This document shows, one piece after another, positions 17,181-25,655 of a DNA stretch of 60,623 nt. The DNA is from Micromonospora sp. ATA32 (GTDB lineage: Bacteria; Actinomycetota; Actinomycetes; Mycobacteriales; Micromonosporaceae): NCBI GenBank assembly GCA_016802835.1, contig JAEVHO010000001.1, positions 1 through 60,623 on the forward strand. Direction: 5' to 3'. Below the pieces are notes generated by a model. The model saw nothing but the letters and a program-made list of their open reading frames with translations, searched no databases and had not been told where the DNA came from. The position numbers and the translations under genes are program-made. Every line of letters starts with the position of its first letter. Position 1 is the stretch's first letter.

Positions 17181-17542
17181 TCACTCTCTTCGTCGAGCTG
17201 TCCTGCGACGAGCAGGACTGCGACCTCGCCTACCCGCCGGCCGTCACCGAGGTGACCGACATCCGGGCGTCCCGCGCCGGCGCGAAGGCCGCCGGCTGGA
17301 CCCGCCGGGACGGCAAGGACTACTGCCCCAAGCACAGCAGCAATGAGCAGACCGCGCTGGTCGCCGTCGTGGAGGGTCTTGCGGCGAAGGGCCGCACCGA
17401 CAGCGAGATCGCCGACGGGCTGGAGTGGCCGCGCTGGAAGGTGCAGCAGTTCCGGGCGCGGCACGGCATCAGGGCCGGTGTCACCCCCGGCCGCCGGCCG
17501 AACGTGCGCCGTCAGCCTCGGCAGGAAGGGCAGCCGTCGTGA
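17177..17542 (+). CDS. Zinc-finger/helix-turn-helix small protein
   Basis: 121 residues from GTG 17177. The N-terminal half has a possible zinc site (LSCDEQDCDLAY and DYCPKHSS). The C-terminal half is a helix-turn-helix (GRTDSEIADGLEWPRWKVQQ). Likely DNA-binding; target unknown. Overlaps the helicase start. Confidence 0.6.
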   Translation: MITLFVELSCDEQDCDLAYPPAVTEVTDIRASRAGAKAAGWTRRDGKDYCPKHSSNEQTALVAVVEGLAAKGRTDSEIADGLEWPRWKVQQFRARHGIRAGVTPGRRPNVRRQPRQEGQPS

Positions 17543-18276
17543 CGTCCTACCTCGACTTCCTCACCGCCAAGACGCCCGTCGCCGCGACCACCGGACTGCA
17601 CGTCGACCCCGGCGAGGTCCACCCGATCCTCAAACCGCACCAGCGGGACATCGTCACCTGGGCGGTACGCGGCGGCCGGCGGGCGATCTTCGCCGCGTTC
17701 GGCCTCGGCAAGTCCGTCATCCAGTTGGAGATCCTGCGCCTGGTCCTGTCCCGCACCGGCGGCCGGGCGCTGATCGTGTGCCCGCTGGGGGTGCGGCAGG
17801 AGTTCGTCCGCGACGCGGCGATGCTCGGTCTCACCGTCACGTTCACCCGCACCTCGGGCGGGGTGGACGGGCCGGGGATCTACCTCACCAACTACGAGTC
17901 GGTGCGGGACGGGAAGCTCGACCCGAACCTCTTCAACGCGGTCAGCCTCGACGAGGCGTCGATCCTGCGCAGCTTCGGCAGCAAGACCTACCAGACGTTC
18001 CTGCCGCTGTTCGACGGCGTGAAGTACCGCTTCGCCGCCACGGCTACGCCGAGCCCGAACCGGTACAAGGAGCTCATCCACTACGCCGGGTTCCTCGGCG
18101 TGATGGACACCGGAAATGCGCTCACCAGGTTCTTCCAGCGGGACTCCACAAAGGCCAACAACCTCACCCTGTACCCGCACAAGGAGCGCGAGTTCTGGCT
18201 GTGGCTGAACACGTGGGCGGTGTTCCTGCAGCGCCCGTCCGATGTCTGTGGATGTGGTTGCCATGCCGCGTCCTAG
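17539..18276 (+). CDS. Superfamily 2 helicase, N-terminal half (split gene)
   Basis: 245 residues from GTG 17539. This is the first RecA-like domain of a Snf2-type helicase: ILKPHQRDIVTWAV (Q-like motif), Walker A in FAAFGLGKSVIQLE, the Walker B variant AVSLDEASILRS, and motif III FAATATPSPN. The frame then reaches RPSD (to 18243) and reads a foreign Cys-rich tail to a stop at 18276. The second RecA domain begins after the inserted HNH gene. In related phages helicase and methyltransferase form one polypeptide, so this is half of a split protein that may have to assemble with the other half. Confidence 0.85.
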   Translation: MTSYLDFLTAKTPVAATTGLHVDPGEVHPILKPHQRDIVTWAVRGGRRAIFAAFGLGKSVIQLEILRLVLSRTGGRALIVCPLGVRQEFVRDAAMLGLTVTFTRTSGGVDGPGIYLTNYESVRDGKLDPNLFNAVSLDEASILRSFGSKTYQTFLPLFDGVKYRFAATATPSPNRYKELIHYAGFLGVMDTGNALTRFFQRDSTKANNLTLYPHKEREFWLWLNTWAVFLQRPSDVCGCGCHAAS

Positions 18277-18877
18277 GCCCGTTGATGGCAAACGGTGTGC
18301 CGGCTGCGAGATCCTCAAGAAGCCGGACGAGTTCTACCAGGGCGAGAAGTATGACGGCGGCCTGTCAAACCGGTGCAAGGAGTGCAGTCGCGCCGACCTT
18401 CGTGCGCGTCGTGCTGCCAACCCCGACAAGGCTCGGGATCAGTCACGAGCGAGCTACCAGCGAAACAAGCATCGGCATACCGCCCGGGTCTCAGAGTACG
18501 GCCGGCGGCGACGTGAAGAGCTGAAGCTGACCAATCCGGCTGGACATCGGGCCAAGAAGTTCTTCGACGGCCATCGGCGGGAGATCGGACCCGACGTCAC
18601 CCGCGAGTACCTTGAGCACCTTTTTCGCACCGTCACGCACTGCCAGTGCTGCGGCAAGAGATTGCGTCTGGAGTACGTCGAGCGCGAGACGCGGGGGCAT
18701 CGCGCGGACGCCGATGCGCCATCGATCGATCGCGTCAACAACGACAAGGGCTACGTCCGCTCGAACATCGCCGTCATCTGCTGGGAGTGCAACTTCCGGA
18801 AGACGGACCTGACCCTGGCCGACCTGCAGATGTTCGCCAAATACATTGAGAGCTTCGGAGACTTTGATGTCGTGTGA
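18242..18877 (+). CDS. HNH homing-type endonuclease splitting the helicase
   Basis: 211 residues. The N-terminal zinc finger (KRCAGCEILKKPDEFYQGEK, then NRCKECSRADLRARR) and basic linker are followed by an HNH core: CQCCGKRLRLEY, APSIDRVNNDKGYVRSNIAV and ICWECNFRKTDLTL. This layout is typical of mobile HNH nucleases in actinophages. The start ATG overlaps the helicase reading frame and the stop overlaps the restart of the second half. The insert is almost wholly coding, leaving no room for a self-splicing intron. GC content is somewhat below that of its neighbours. Confidence 0.85.
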   Translation: MSVDVVAMPRPRPVDGKRCAGCEILKKPDEFYQGEKYDGGLSNRCKECSRADLRARRAANPDKARDQSRASYQRNKHRHTARVSEYGRRRREELKLTNPAGHRAKKFFDGHRREIGPDVTREYLEHLFRTVTHCQCCGKRLRLEYVERETRGHRADADAPSIDRVNNDKGYVRSNIAVICWECNFRKTDLTLADLQMFAKYIESFGDFDVV

Positions 18878-21691
18878 CCGCTGCCGCTGCGACGACGGGT
18901 ACGACCTGCCGGAGCTGGAAGTCGTCTACCACGAGGTGGCCGTCGACCACAGCCTGGCCACCGTCGACCGGGACGGCCAGGCGCACCTGTTCCGCGGTGG
19001 CGCGCTCGGTGTCATCGACGCCGCCCGGGAGAAGCGGGACACGCTGGACGCCCGCGTCGCCAGGGCAGCCGAGATCGTCAACGCCTCCCCCGATGACCAC
19101 TTCATCCTGTGGCACGACCTGGAGGACGAGCGCCGCGCCATCAAGCGGGCCCTGCCCGAGGCGGTCGAGGTGTACGGCTCTCTCGACCTTGAGGTGCGGG
19201 AGCAGCGGGTCATCGACTTCTCGGAGGGCCGTGTCCGGCTGTTGGCGACGAAGCCGGAGCTGAGCGGTAGCGGCTGCAACTTCCAGCGGCACTGCCATCG
19301 GGCGGTGTTCGTGGGGGTCGGGTTTTCCTTCAACGACTTCATTCAGGCGATCCACCGGATCCAGCGGTTCCAGCAGCCGCACCGGGTGCGCATCGACATC
19401 ATCCACGCCGAGTCCGAGCGGGAGGTCGTGCGACTCCTGCGGACCAAGTGGGCGCAGCACAAGGAGCTGACCTCGAAGATGACCACTGTTATCCGTCAGC
19501 ACGGCTTGGACCAGGGCAGCCTCAGCGCCGAGATGGGCCGGTCCATGGGGGTGGAGCGGGTTGAGGCGTCCGGGGACGGGTGGCTAGTCGCGAACAACGA
19601 CTGCGTGATGGAGACGCAGGCGATGGACAGCGACTCGGTCGACCTGATCCTGACGTCGATCCCGTTCTCCAACCACTACGAGTACACGCCGTCGTACAAC
19701 GACTTCGGCCACACCGACGACAACGACCACTTCTGGTCGCAGATGGACCACCTCACGCCGCAGCTGCTGCGGGTGCTGAGGCCGGGGCGGATCTACGCCT
19801 GCCACGTGAAGGACCGGATCCTGTTCGGCAACGTCACCGGCGCCGGCGTGCCGACGGTGTCGCCGTTCCACGCCGAGGCGATTTTCCACGCCCGCCGGCA
19901 CGGCTTCGACTACCTCGGGATGATCACGGTCGTCACGGACGTGGTGCGGGAGAACAACCAGACGTACCGGCTCGGCTGGTCGGAGCAGTGCAAGGACGGC
20001 ACCAAGATGGGTGTCGGCTCCCCGGAGTACATCCTGCTGTTCCGCAAGCCTCAGTCGGACCGGACGCGCAGCTACGCAGACGTGCCGGTCGTGAAGGACA
20101 AGGCCGACTACACGCGGGCCAGGTGGCAGGTGGATGCGCACGCCTTCTGGCGTCGTCCGGCGACCGGCACATCACCCCGGAGGAGCTGGCCGCGTTGCCG
20201 GCCGACCAGATGTCGCGGCTGTTCACCGAGCAGACGTTGCGGACGGTCTACGACTACGAGGCCCACATCGCAGCCGGTGAGCAGCTGGAGGCGAAGGGCG
20301 CGCTGCCGGCGACGTTCATGTCCCTCGCGCCCGGGTCGCACGACCCCGGGGTGTGGCACGACGTGAACCGGATGTTGACGCTCAACACGGAGCAGTCCCG
20401 CCGGGCCCAGCAGATGCACGTGTGTCTGGCACGGGACTCCCTGGTGCTCACCCGCGGCGGCTACAAGCCGATCCAGCAGGTACAGGCCGGAGAGCTGGTC
20501 CTGACGCACAAGGGCCGGTGGCGCCCGGTCCTCGCGGTACAGAACACGGGGGTCCGGCCGGTGGTCAACCTCCGCGCGCAGGGTGTCCCCGGCCTCGTAC
20601 TCACCCCCGACCACAAGGTGTGGGCGCGCAAGACCGATTGGGCTCGGGCCCGTGACGGCGCGGAGCGCGCCGAGCCCGGTTGGGTGCCCGCGAGCGAATC
20701 CGTCGGCGGGTACGTCAACCTCAAGCTCCCGCCCGCCGAGACTCCGTCGACCGCCGACCTCCGCTACTGGTGGATCGTCGGGCGCTGGCTCGCCGATGGC
20801 CACATCGACCAGCGCGGCTGTGCCGTCATCTCCTACGGCAGGCACGAGGCGGACTCGCTGCTGCCAGCCCTTGGGGAGTTCGGCGGCAACCAGCCCCGGG
20901 ACACGGGCACCTCGATGCAGATCGCGCTTCGCGACCCCGGGCACGAGCTGCGACGCACGCTCAAGGCCTGCGGCACTGGCGCGGCCGGCAAGCACCTCCC
21001 GCCGGAGGCGTACACGCTTCCGGTCGAGCAGGCCGGGGCGCTGCTGGACGGGTATCTGTCCGGCGACGGCCACCACCTGGCGTCGCGAAACCGTTGGATG
21101 GCCAGCAGCGTGTCGAAGGAGCTGCTGCTCGGCATCGCCATGCTCGCCCAGCGGGTGCACGGTGCGATCGCCAGCGTCTACGCGGGCCGGGGCGAGCGCA
21201 CCGGCGTGATCCAGGGCAGGACCGTCTCGATGGCCGCGGACTGGATCCTGTGCTTCGACATCCCGGACCCGCGCCGACGTACGCGCCCGTTCGTGCTCGA
21301 CGACGGCGCGTGGAAGAAGGTCCGCTCGGCTGATCCGGTCGGCGAGGTGGAGACGTGGAACCTGCGCGTCGAGGAGGACGAGAGCTACACCGCCGAGGGC
21401 TGCGTGGTGAAGAACTGCCCGCTGCAGTTCGACATCGTGGACCGGCTCATCAACCGGTACAGCAACCCGGGTGAGCTGGTGTACGACCCGTTCGGTGGCC
21501 TGTTCACCGTGCCTGTGCGGGCGCTGCGGCTGGGCCGGCGCGGTCGGGCGGCGGAGTTGAACTCCGGCTACTTCGCCGACGGGGTGCGGTATCTGCGCGC
21601 CGAGGAGGCGCGGGTGGCCATGCCGACCTTGTTCGACCTCGACGACGTCGCCGGTGAGTCGACGCCGGAGCTGGCGGCGGTGACCCGGTGA
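18867..21691 (+). CDS. Helicase C-terminal half fused to DNA methyltransferase, with intein and frame break
   Basis: Restart at ATG 18867 (MSCDRCRCDDGYDLPELEV). Residues 1-220 are the second RecA domain with motif VI (QAIHRIQRFQQPHRVRID). A permuted (beta-type) N4/N6 methyltransferase follows: catalytic box in LILTSIPFSNHYEYTP, and the SAM motif near the end in VYDPFGGLFTVPVRAL. The catalytic SIPF is a variant of the usual (D/N/S)PP(Y/F). The frame breaks at about 20151-20155: FW in one frame must continue as SSGDRHITPEELAALPADQM in another. No slippery heptamer is present there. After QQMHV an intein (20423-21415) interrupts the methyltransferase, which resumes at CPLQFDIVDRL. If the break is real, no full methyltransferase is made. 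Confidence 0.85.
20423..21415 (+). mobile_element. Intein in the methyltransferase, LAGLIDADG-type
   Basis: 331 residues. Block A starts at Cys1 (CLARDSLVLTRGGYKPI); block B is GLVLTPDHKVWAR with the TxxH residues; two dodecapeptide-like endonuclease motifs follow (YWWIVGRWLADGHID and LLDGYLSGDGHH); block F is VETWNLRVEEDESYTAEG; the C-terminal junction is GCVVKN followed by Cys+1 of the extein. The residue before the terminal Asn is Lys instead of the usual His, known in a minority of inteins. The insertion point is directly before the conserved SAM-motif region, a typical intein site. Confidence 0.9.
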
Positions 21692-21740
21692 CCGCGCGAC
21701 CGCATACCGGCCGGTCGGCCCGCTCGCCATCCGGATCACC

Positions 21741-21968
21741 GTGGTGCAGCCCCTGCCGGCCATGGTGCTGGCGGCGGCCGCCCGTGGGGCGGATGTGCCG
21801 CTGCGCGTCGGGGAGCCGGAGCAGGTGCGGCATTGCGTGCCGCTCGGCAGCGGCGACTACGAGCATGCCCTGGCCCTGCTGCGCCGCCTGACCGGGTCGT
21901 CGCCGGCGATCCAGGCGGGCCGGTGGCGGGCGGCGATCGTGCCGGCCACGGGGCGGGTGGCGTCGTGA
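21741..21968 (+). CDS. Small hypothetical phage protein
   Basis: 75 residues from GTG 21741. Helical, with an ALALLRRLTGSSPAIQAGRW segment. In-frame sequence before the start (YRPVGPLAIRI) looks coding but has no start codon back to the stop at 21681, so the true N-terminus is uncertain and a small indel is possible. Unknown function. Confidence 0.5.
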   Translation: MVQPLPAMVLAAAARGADVPLRVGEPEQVRHCVPLGSGDYEHALALLRRLTGSSPAIQAGRWRAAIVPATGRVAS

Positions 21969-22111
21969 CCGGCCTCGCCCGCGGCCTGGCCGTCGCCGCC
22001 CACACCCTCACCGCCTTCATCACCTGCGCAACCGCCGGCTGCGGCCGGTGGGGGCGCACCTGCCGCGGCTGCCAACCGGCGCCGCTACTCCCCCACGATC
22101 CTCCGAGCTAG
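21965..22111 (+). CDS. Very small Cys-containing protein
   Basis: 48 residues from GTG 21965, overlapping the previous stop. Hydrophobic first half (LAVAAHTLTAFITCATAGCG) and a Cys pair (CRGC). Could be a small membrane or zinc-binding peptide. Low certainty. Confidence 0.4.
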   Translation: MTGLARGLAVAAHTLTAFITCATAGCGRWGRTCRGCQPAPLLPHDPPS

Positions 22112-22306
22112 GTGGTGACCGCCATGCCCACCCCATACGCCCAACTGCCCGCCGGCACCGACCGGAACATCCCCCGCGTCACCGACGCCGACATGGCCGA
22201 GGCCGCCGCCCGACACCTGGAGGCGGTCGACCGGCGGCCCTACGCCAGCCCCCTCCCGGGCCTCGTCCACCGGTCGCGAACAGCCAGCAAGGGAGGCACG
22301 CGATGA
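22112..22306 (+). CDS. Small hypothetical phage protein
   Basis: 64 residues from GTG 22112, or 60 from ATG 22124. Soluble, with a short acidic-helical stretch (DADMAEAAARHLEAVDRRPY). Overlaps the next start by ATGA. Function unknown. Confidence 0.5.
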   Translation: MVTAMPTPYAQLPAGTDRNIPRVTDADMAEAAARHLEAVDRRPYASPLPGLVHRSRTASKGGTR

Positions 22307-22818
22307 CTGCCACGCACGCGACAGTGACGATCACCGTCCCCTGGTGGGCGTACGGCGCGTTCAGCGCGTCAGTCCTCGGTCTCATCGCCGCCGGCTACAT
22401 GGCGGGCCGCCTCGACCGGCGTGACGCCCGGCAGGTCGCCGCGATCAACAGGGAGTTCGCCCCCACCATCAGGCGGTGGCAGGCCCTGGATGAGGCCCGC
22501 ACCCGCATGGACGCGGCCGGGGAACGGGACCACGCCGACGTCGAGGGGGCGACGGCGTGGCCCATCAACCACGGTCGGCCCGCATGGGCGACAGCCCTGG
22601 AGGTGTGGGGACAGCCGCGTCTCCCGGCCGGCTACCCCCGGCCGCCGGCGCTGACCCCCGGGCCGGACCCGCGCACCGTCGGCCACGCGCCGGTCGCGGA
22701 CGTGGCGCCGCTCGACTTCGGGGAGCAGGTCAGCGCGCTCAACGTCGCCCTGGGTGGCCCGATCCGGTGGGCGGCGGACTCCGAAGAGACCGGCTGGATT
22801 CCGGCGGTGCGGGCATGA
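22303..22818 (+). CDS. Membrane-anchored hypothetical phage protein
   Basis: 171 residues from ATG 22303 behind GGGAGG. One transmembrane helix near the N-terminus (WWAYGAFSASVLGLIAAGYM) followed by a basic stretch (GRLDRRDARQ) and a soluble helical domain, suggesting an N-out anchor with a cytoplasmic domain. Function unknown. First of two adjacent anchored proteins. Confidence 0.6.
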   Translation: MTATHATVTITVPWWAYGAFSASVLGLIAAGYMAGRLDRRDARQVAAINREFAPTIRRWQALDEARTRMDAAGERDHADVEGATAWPINHGRPAWATALEVWGQPRLPAGYPRPPALTPGPDPRTVGHAPVADVAPLDFGEQVSALNVALGGPIRWAADSEETGWIPAVRA

Positions 22819-23123
22819 GCATCCTGCTGGACTTGCTGCTCGCCGGGTCACGGATCGCCACCGTTGTCGGCGTCGCGCTGATCGCTGGCGCGGTGGCCGC
22901 GCTGGTGTGGCTGTGGACCTCAGCCCGCCGGCCCGGCCAGGAGATGAGCGTCGAGGGGGGTGAGGCGCGCGGTCGGGTGCGGGTGCCGCAGGGCTACTGG
23001 CATCCGTCGATGGGCCCGGATCGTCGGCCGGAGCCGGTCACCGAGCTGCTGCCCCGCTGCGCCGACGACCCCGACGCCACCGTCCTTGTGCGGATTCCCC
23101 GGCAGCGGGAGGCCAGCCGATGA
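22815..23123 (+). CDS. Membrane-anchored hypothetical phage protein
   Basis: 102 residues from ATG 22815. N-terminal hydrophobic helix (SRIATVVGVALIAGAVAALV) then a soluble Pro-rich domain with WHPSMGPDRRPEPVTEL. Overlaps both neighbours by ATGA. Function unknown. Confidence 0.6.
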   Translation: MSILLDLLLAGSRIATVVGVALIAGAVAALVWLWTSARRPGQEMSVEGGEARGRVRVPQGYWHPSMGPDRRPEPVTELLPRCADDPDATVLVRIPRQREASR

Positions 23124-23416
23124 GCCGGGCGCGCAGCACCGCCGACGTCGACCTGGTCGCCGCCGTCGTCACCCGACACGTCACCCGCCGCCGCGGTGAC
23201 GAGACGTCGCCGTACAGCTGGGGCACCGCGCCGCTGGTCGCGCCCGGCCACGCCCGGGACACCGCTGCCGCCGTGCTTGGCGCGCTGGCCCGATCCGGCC
23301 GTCTGGTGACCGCCGGGCGGCTGGCCGAGTGGGGGCGCGCCGGGTGGGCGTGGGGCTGGCCGGTCGGCGCGCTGTTCGCGATGTGCGCCGAGCGGGTCAC
23401 GGGCCGTGGTGGGTGA
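23120..23416 (+). CDS. Small hypothetical phage protein
   Basis: 98 residues. Helical, with DTAAAVLGALARSGRLVTAG resembling the winged-helix segments of small phage regulators. Ends with a GTGA overlap into the next gene. Function unknown. Confidence 0.55.
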   Translation: MSRARSTADVDLVAAVVTRHVTRRRGDETSPYSWGTAPLVAPGHARDTAAAVLGALARSGRLVTAGRLAEWGRAGWAWGWPVGALFAMCAERVTGRGG

Positions 23417-23514
23417 CCCTGCCCGTCGGACCGGTGTCGTTCTACGGGGGCCTGCTGGTGATCGGCTGGGTGGCTCGCCGGGCTGCCGGCCCGGACGGGG
23501 GCCGTCGTGGCTAG
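23413..23514 (+). CDS. Very small hydrophobic protein
   Basis: 33 residues from GTG 23413 with one hydrophobic stretch (VSFYGGLLVIGWVARRAAG). The start overlaps the upstream stop and its end overlaps the next start, which supports translation despite the size. Confidence 0.4.
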   Translation: MTLPVGPVSFYGGLLVIGWVARRAAGPDGGRRG

Positions 23515-23887
23515 CCCGGGAACCCGCAACGACGCCCGCCTGTGGGCGCTGCTCGTCGACCAGTTCCGGGAGGCTGGCGCCGCATACCCGGACGAGGCGC
23601 TGCGCCGTGCCCGGATCGCCGTCGCGATCGTCCGCCGCGAGCGAGCCACCACCACAGCCCGTACCTGGGCGCCGGGCGAGCCGATCCCGTACGACGTGGC
23701 CAAGGTGTACGACCTCGACGGCGACGTGTGGGTGCGGCAGTCCACCGACCCGAACAGCAGCATGCGGGACTCGTGGAAGATGCGCGGCTTCGATCCCGAC
23801 CAGCACGAGTCGAGTTGCGGCGGTGTTCAGCTCACTCCGTTCCTGCTAGACGAGTGGGGTCCGCTGACGGAGGTGCGCCGTGGGTAG
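23507..23887 (+). CDS. Hypothetical phage protein
   Basis: 126 residues from GTG 23507. The first half is helical (ARLWALLVDQFREAGAAYPD); the second half is strand-rich with VYDLDGDVWVRQSTDPNSSM. No family recognised. Overlaps the following GTG start. Confidence 0.6.
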   Translation: MASPGTRNDARLWALLVDQFREAGAAYPDEALRRARIAVAIVRRERATTTARTWAPGEPIPYDVAKVYDLDGDVWVRQSTDPNSSMRDSWKMRGFDPDQHESSCGGVQLTPFLLDEWGPLTEVRRG

Positions 23888-24095
23888 CAGCCACGACAGC
23901 GCGGAGCACCGCGTCCAACTCGTTGTCGAGCACTTCGACCACCAGACCCGCTACTACCCGGCCAACCGCGGCTGGCGCATCGACGCCGCCAGCCGCTGCA
24001 TCGTCATCGGCCGCGACCTGCCCCGCACGTACATCCCGCTGGACAACGTCGCCGCCTTCCACATCGAGCGCGTGGCGGGCGGTGTTGCCGAGTGA
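23880..24095 (+). CDS. Small hypothetical phage protein
   Basis: 71 residues from GTG 23880. Strand-rich: RVQLVVEHFDHQTRYYPANR, then RCIVIGRDLPRTYIPLDNVA. Possibly a small beta-barrel. Overlaps the next gene by GTGA. Function unknown. Confidence 0.55.
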   Translation: MGSSHDSAEHRVQLVVEHFDHQTRYYPANRGWRIDAASRCIVIGRDLPRTYIPLDNVAAFHIERVAGGVAE

Positions 24096-24673
24096 GCGCC
24101 TTCGAGCGGTATGCCGTGCAGCGGATCGTCGACCAGGCCGCCGACGCCGGGGTCACCATTCCGCCCGAGCTCAACGCGTTCCTCGAATGCGGCGGCGGCT
24201 CGTATGCGGCCCGGGCGTGGGCCGACGCCCACCCCGGCGAGTACGGACTCGGCTGCTGCTGGGGCGAGGTGCACGGCGGCCCGGCGCACTGCATCTGCTG
24301 GAAGCCGATCTACGAGCAGGAGCAGCAGGCACCCCGCCCGCCGGCCGGCCCGCAGGACCTGGCGGCGCAGCCGCGCATGTGCGGCGACTGCGCGTTCCGC
24401 AAGGACAGCCCGGAGCGGGCGGACGAGTGGTCGGAGTCGGCGCTGCTGGAGCTGGCCGCCGAGGGCACGCCGTTCTGGTGTCACGAGGGGATGCGCCGCC
24501 CGGTGCGCTGGGAGCACCCGGACGGGCGGACGGTGGAGGGCAGCCCGGATGACTGGCAGCCGCCGATGGTGGCGGGTGTCCCGTACCGGCTGGATGGTTC
24601 GCCGGGGTTGCTGTGCGCGGGATGGGTTGCTCGGGCCAGCCGGGCAGCGACAGCGAGCGAGGGCGCCCGGTGA
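24092..24673 (+). CDS. Cys-rich hypothetical phage protein
   Basis: 193 residues. Contains a Cys/His-rich centre (GCCWGEVHGGPAHCICW), a second Cys pair (MCGDCAFRKDSPER) and PFWCHEGMRR, so one or two metal sites are likely. The MCGDCAFRKDSPER/FWCHEG layout recurs in phage proteins of unknown role. Convergent with a minus-strand regulator that begins 5 bases beyond its end. Confidence 0.6.
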   Translation: MSAFERYAVQRIVDQAADAGVTIPPELNAFLECGGGSYAARAWADAHPGEYGLGCCWGEVHGGPAHCICWKPIYEQEQQAPRPPAGPQDLAAQPRMCGDCAFRKDSPERADEWSESALLELAAEGTPFWCHEGMRRPVRWEHPDGRTVEGSPDDWQPPMVAGVPYRLDGSPGLLCAGWVARASRAATASEGAR

Positions 24674-24677
24674 GCAG

Positions 24678-24983
24678 CTACTTCCCCCGCGTGCGCATGG
24701 CCACGGTCCGCTCGGTCGACTTGGATGCCGCCTTCAGTGACCTCGCCTTGGGCTTGATGCCCGGCTTGGCCGGCGGGATGTTCGCGTCGCGGGCGAGCTT
24801 GCGGACGTACGCGGCGGTGAAGGGTGACCGGTCCGCGACGACTGTCGGTGGGACGTCGGCTTTGAGCGCGGCGATGACGGCGGCGATGGCGTCTTCCTTC
24901 GCCGCCTCGTGGGCGTCCTTCGTCTGCTCGTACCGCGTCGCGGCGTCGTCGAGGGCCTTGAGCGCCTCGCTCGGATCGGTCAT
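24678..24983 (-). CDS. Leftward small DNA-binding-like protein
   Basis: 101 residues on the minus strand, the only leftward gene between the repressor and the head-gene nuclease. N-terminal coiled-coil helix (EALKALDDAATRYEQTKDAH) then a helix-turn-helix-like part (PFTAAYVRKLARDANIPPAK) and a Lys/Arg-rich end. Its start faces a rightward gene across 92 bases containing symmetric repeats, so it may be an autoregulator of that promoter pair. Confidence 0.65.
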   Translation of the reverse strand: MTDPSEALKALDDAATRYEQTKDAHEAAKEDAIAAVIAALKADVPPTVVADRSPFTAAYVRKLARDANIPPAKPGIKPKARSLKAASKSTERTVAMRTRGK

Positions 24984-25075
24984 GGGCAGAGGTTACCGCA
25001 ACCGTGTTGCGCAAGCCTAGGTGTAACCGCTACAGTAAATCGCAAGCTGAAATCGCAACAGCGGATCGGAGTTAC
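24984..25075. promoter_or_regulatory. Second divergent control region
   Basis: Between the leftward regulator and the rightward gene there is an inverted repeat GCAAC-CGT-GTTGC (24998-25010) and a direct repeat AAATCGCAA at 25037-25045 and 25050-25058, 13 bases apart. A GGTTAC / GTAACC pair flanks them. The A/T content is above that of the surroundings, as expected for promoters. Binding by the leftward protein is inference. Confidence 0.5.
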
Positions 25076-25501
25076 ATGTCTGCACCAAGCGCTACCGCCG
25101 CAAACCCCGCCACGGACTACTCGTGCGGCATCTGCGGCGCGACCATCGGCAAGCCCGGCTTCTGCGCCATGTGCCAGCAGGAACTCGACGACAAGGCCGC
25201 CGCCGAGTCCGCCGCGCAGACCCGCGCTCTGGCCGGCGACCCGATCGCTACCGCCCTCCGCGCCCACCTCGCCACGCTGTCCGACGCCGACCTGCGGGTC
25301 GCCGAGCATCGGGCGCAGATCCGCATCGCCAACGCCGGCCGGGGCCTCGACCGCATCAAGCGGCTGGTCGACCTCGGCACCTTGCTGCAGTCGTCGTACC
25401 TGGCCGCTCAGGACGAGCTGGAGGCGGCCCGCCTGTTCTGCGGGCTGGTGCACGAGACGCAGCAGATCAACCTCGCCAACCGCGAGCCGGCCGGGGAGTG
25501 A
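25076..25501 (+). CDS. Zinc-ribbon phage protein
   Basis: 141 residues from ATG 25076. Starts with a four-Cys zinc ribbon (SCGICGATIGKPGFCAMCQQ) followed by a long helical part (DLRVAEHRAQIRIANAG). First gene of the recombination operon. Function unknown. Confidence 0.6.
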   Translation: MSAPSATAANPATDYSCGICGATIGKPGFCAMCQQELDDKAAAESAAQTRALAGDPIATALRAHLATLSDADLRVAEHRAQIRIANAGRGLDRIKRLVDLGTLLQSSYLAAQDELEAARLFCGLVHETQQINLANREPAGE

Positions 25502-25505
25502 CGAC

Positions 25506-25655
25506 ATGACCGCGACCACCGAGGTGCCCGCCCCACCACAGGCGGCCAGCACACAGCGCAGCTGCCTCGTCTGCGGCCTCCCGTCCGACGCCACCGAGTG
25601 CATCTCCTGTGTCATCGCCGCCGACGTCGCCTTCGAAAGAGCGGCCGACCGGTGA
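25506..25655 (+). CDS. Very small zinc-finger-like protein
   Basis: 49 residues from ATG 25506 with two Cys pairs (CLVCGLPSDATECISC). It overlaps the start of the exonuclease gene. Probably a small zinc protein. Confidence 0.5.
   Translation: MTATTEVPAPPQAASTQRSCLVCGLPSDATECISCVIAADVAFERAADR

Noticed and set aside
18242-18877. Group I intron carrying the HNH gene
   Set aside because: The HNH frame fills practically the whole insert, leaving no space for a ribozyme core.
20140-20165. Programmed -1 frameshift in the methyltransferase
   Set aside because: No slippery heptamer or obvious downstream pseudoknot; other breaks in the window look like indels.
20108-21763. 551-residue minus-strand frame opposite the methyltransferase intein
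   Set aside because: I checked it as a second antisense nuclease. It is His/Arg/Val-rich without motifs, and the sense strand here has true LAGLIDADG motifs.
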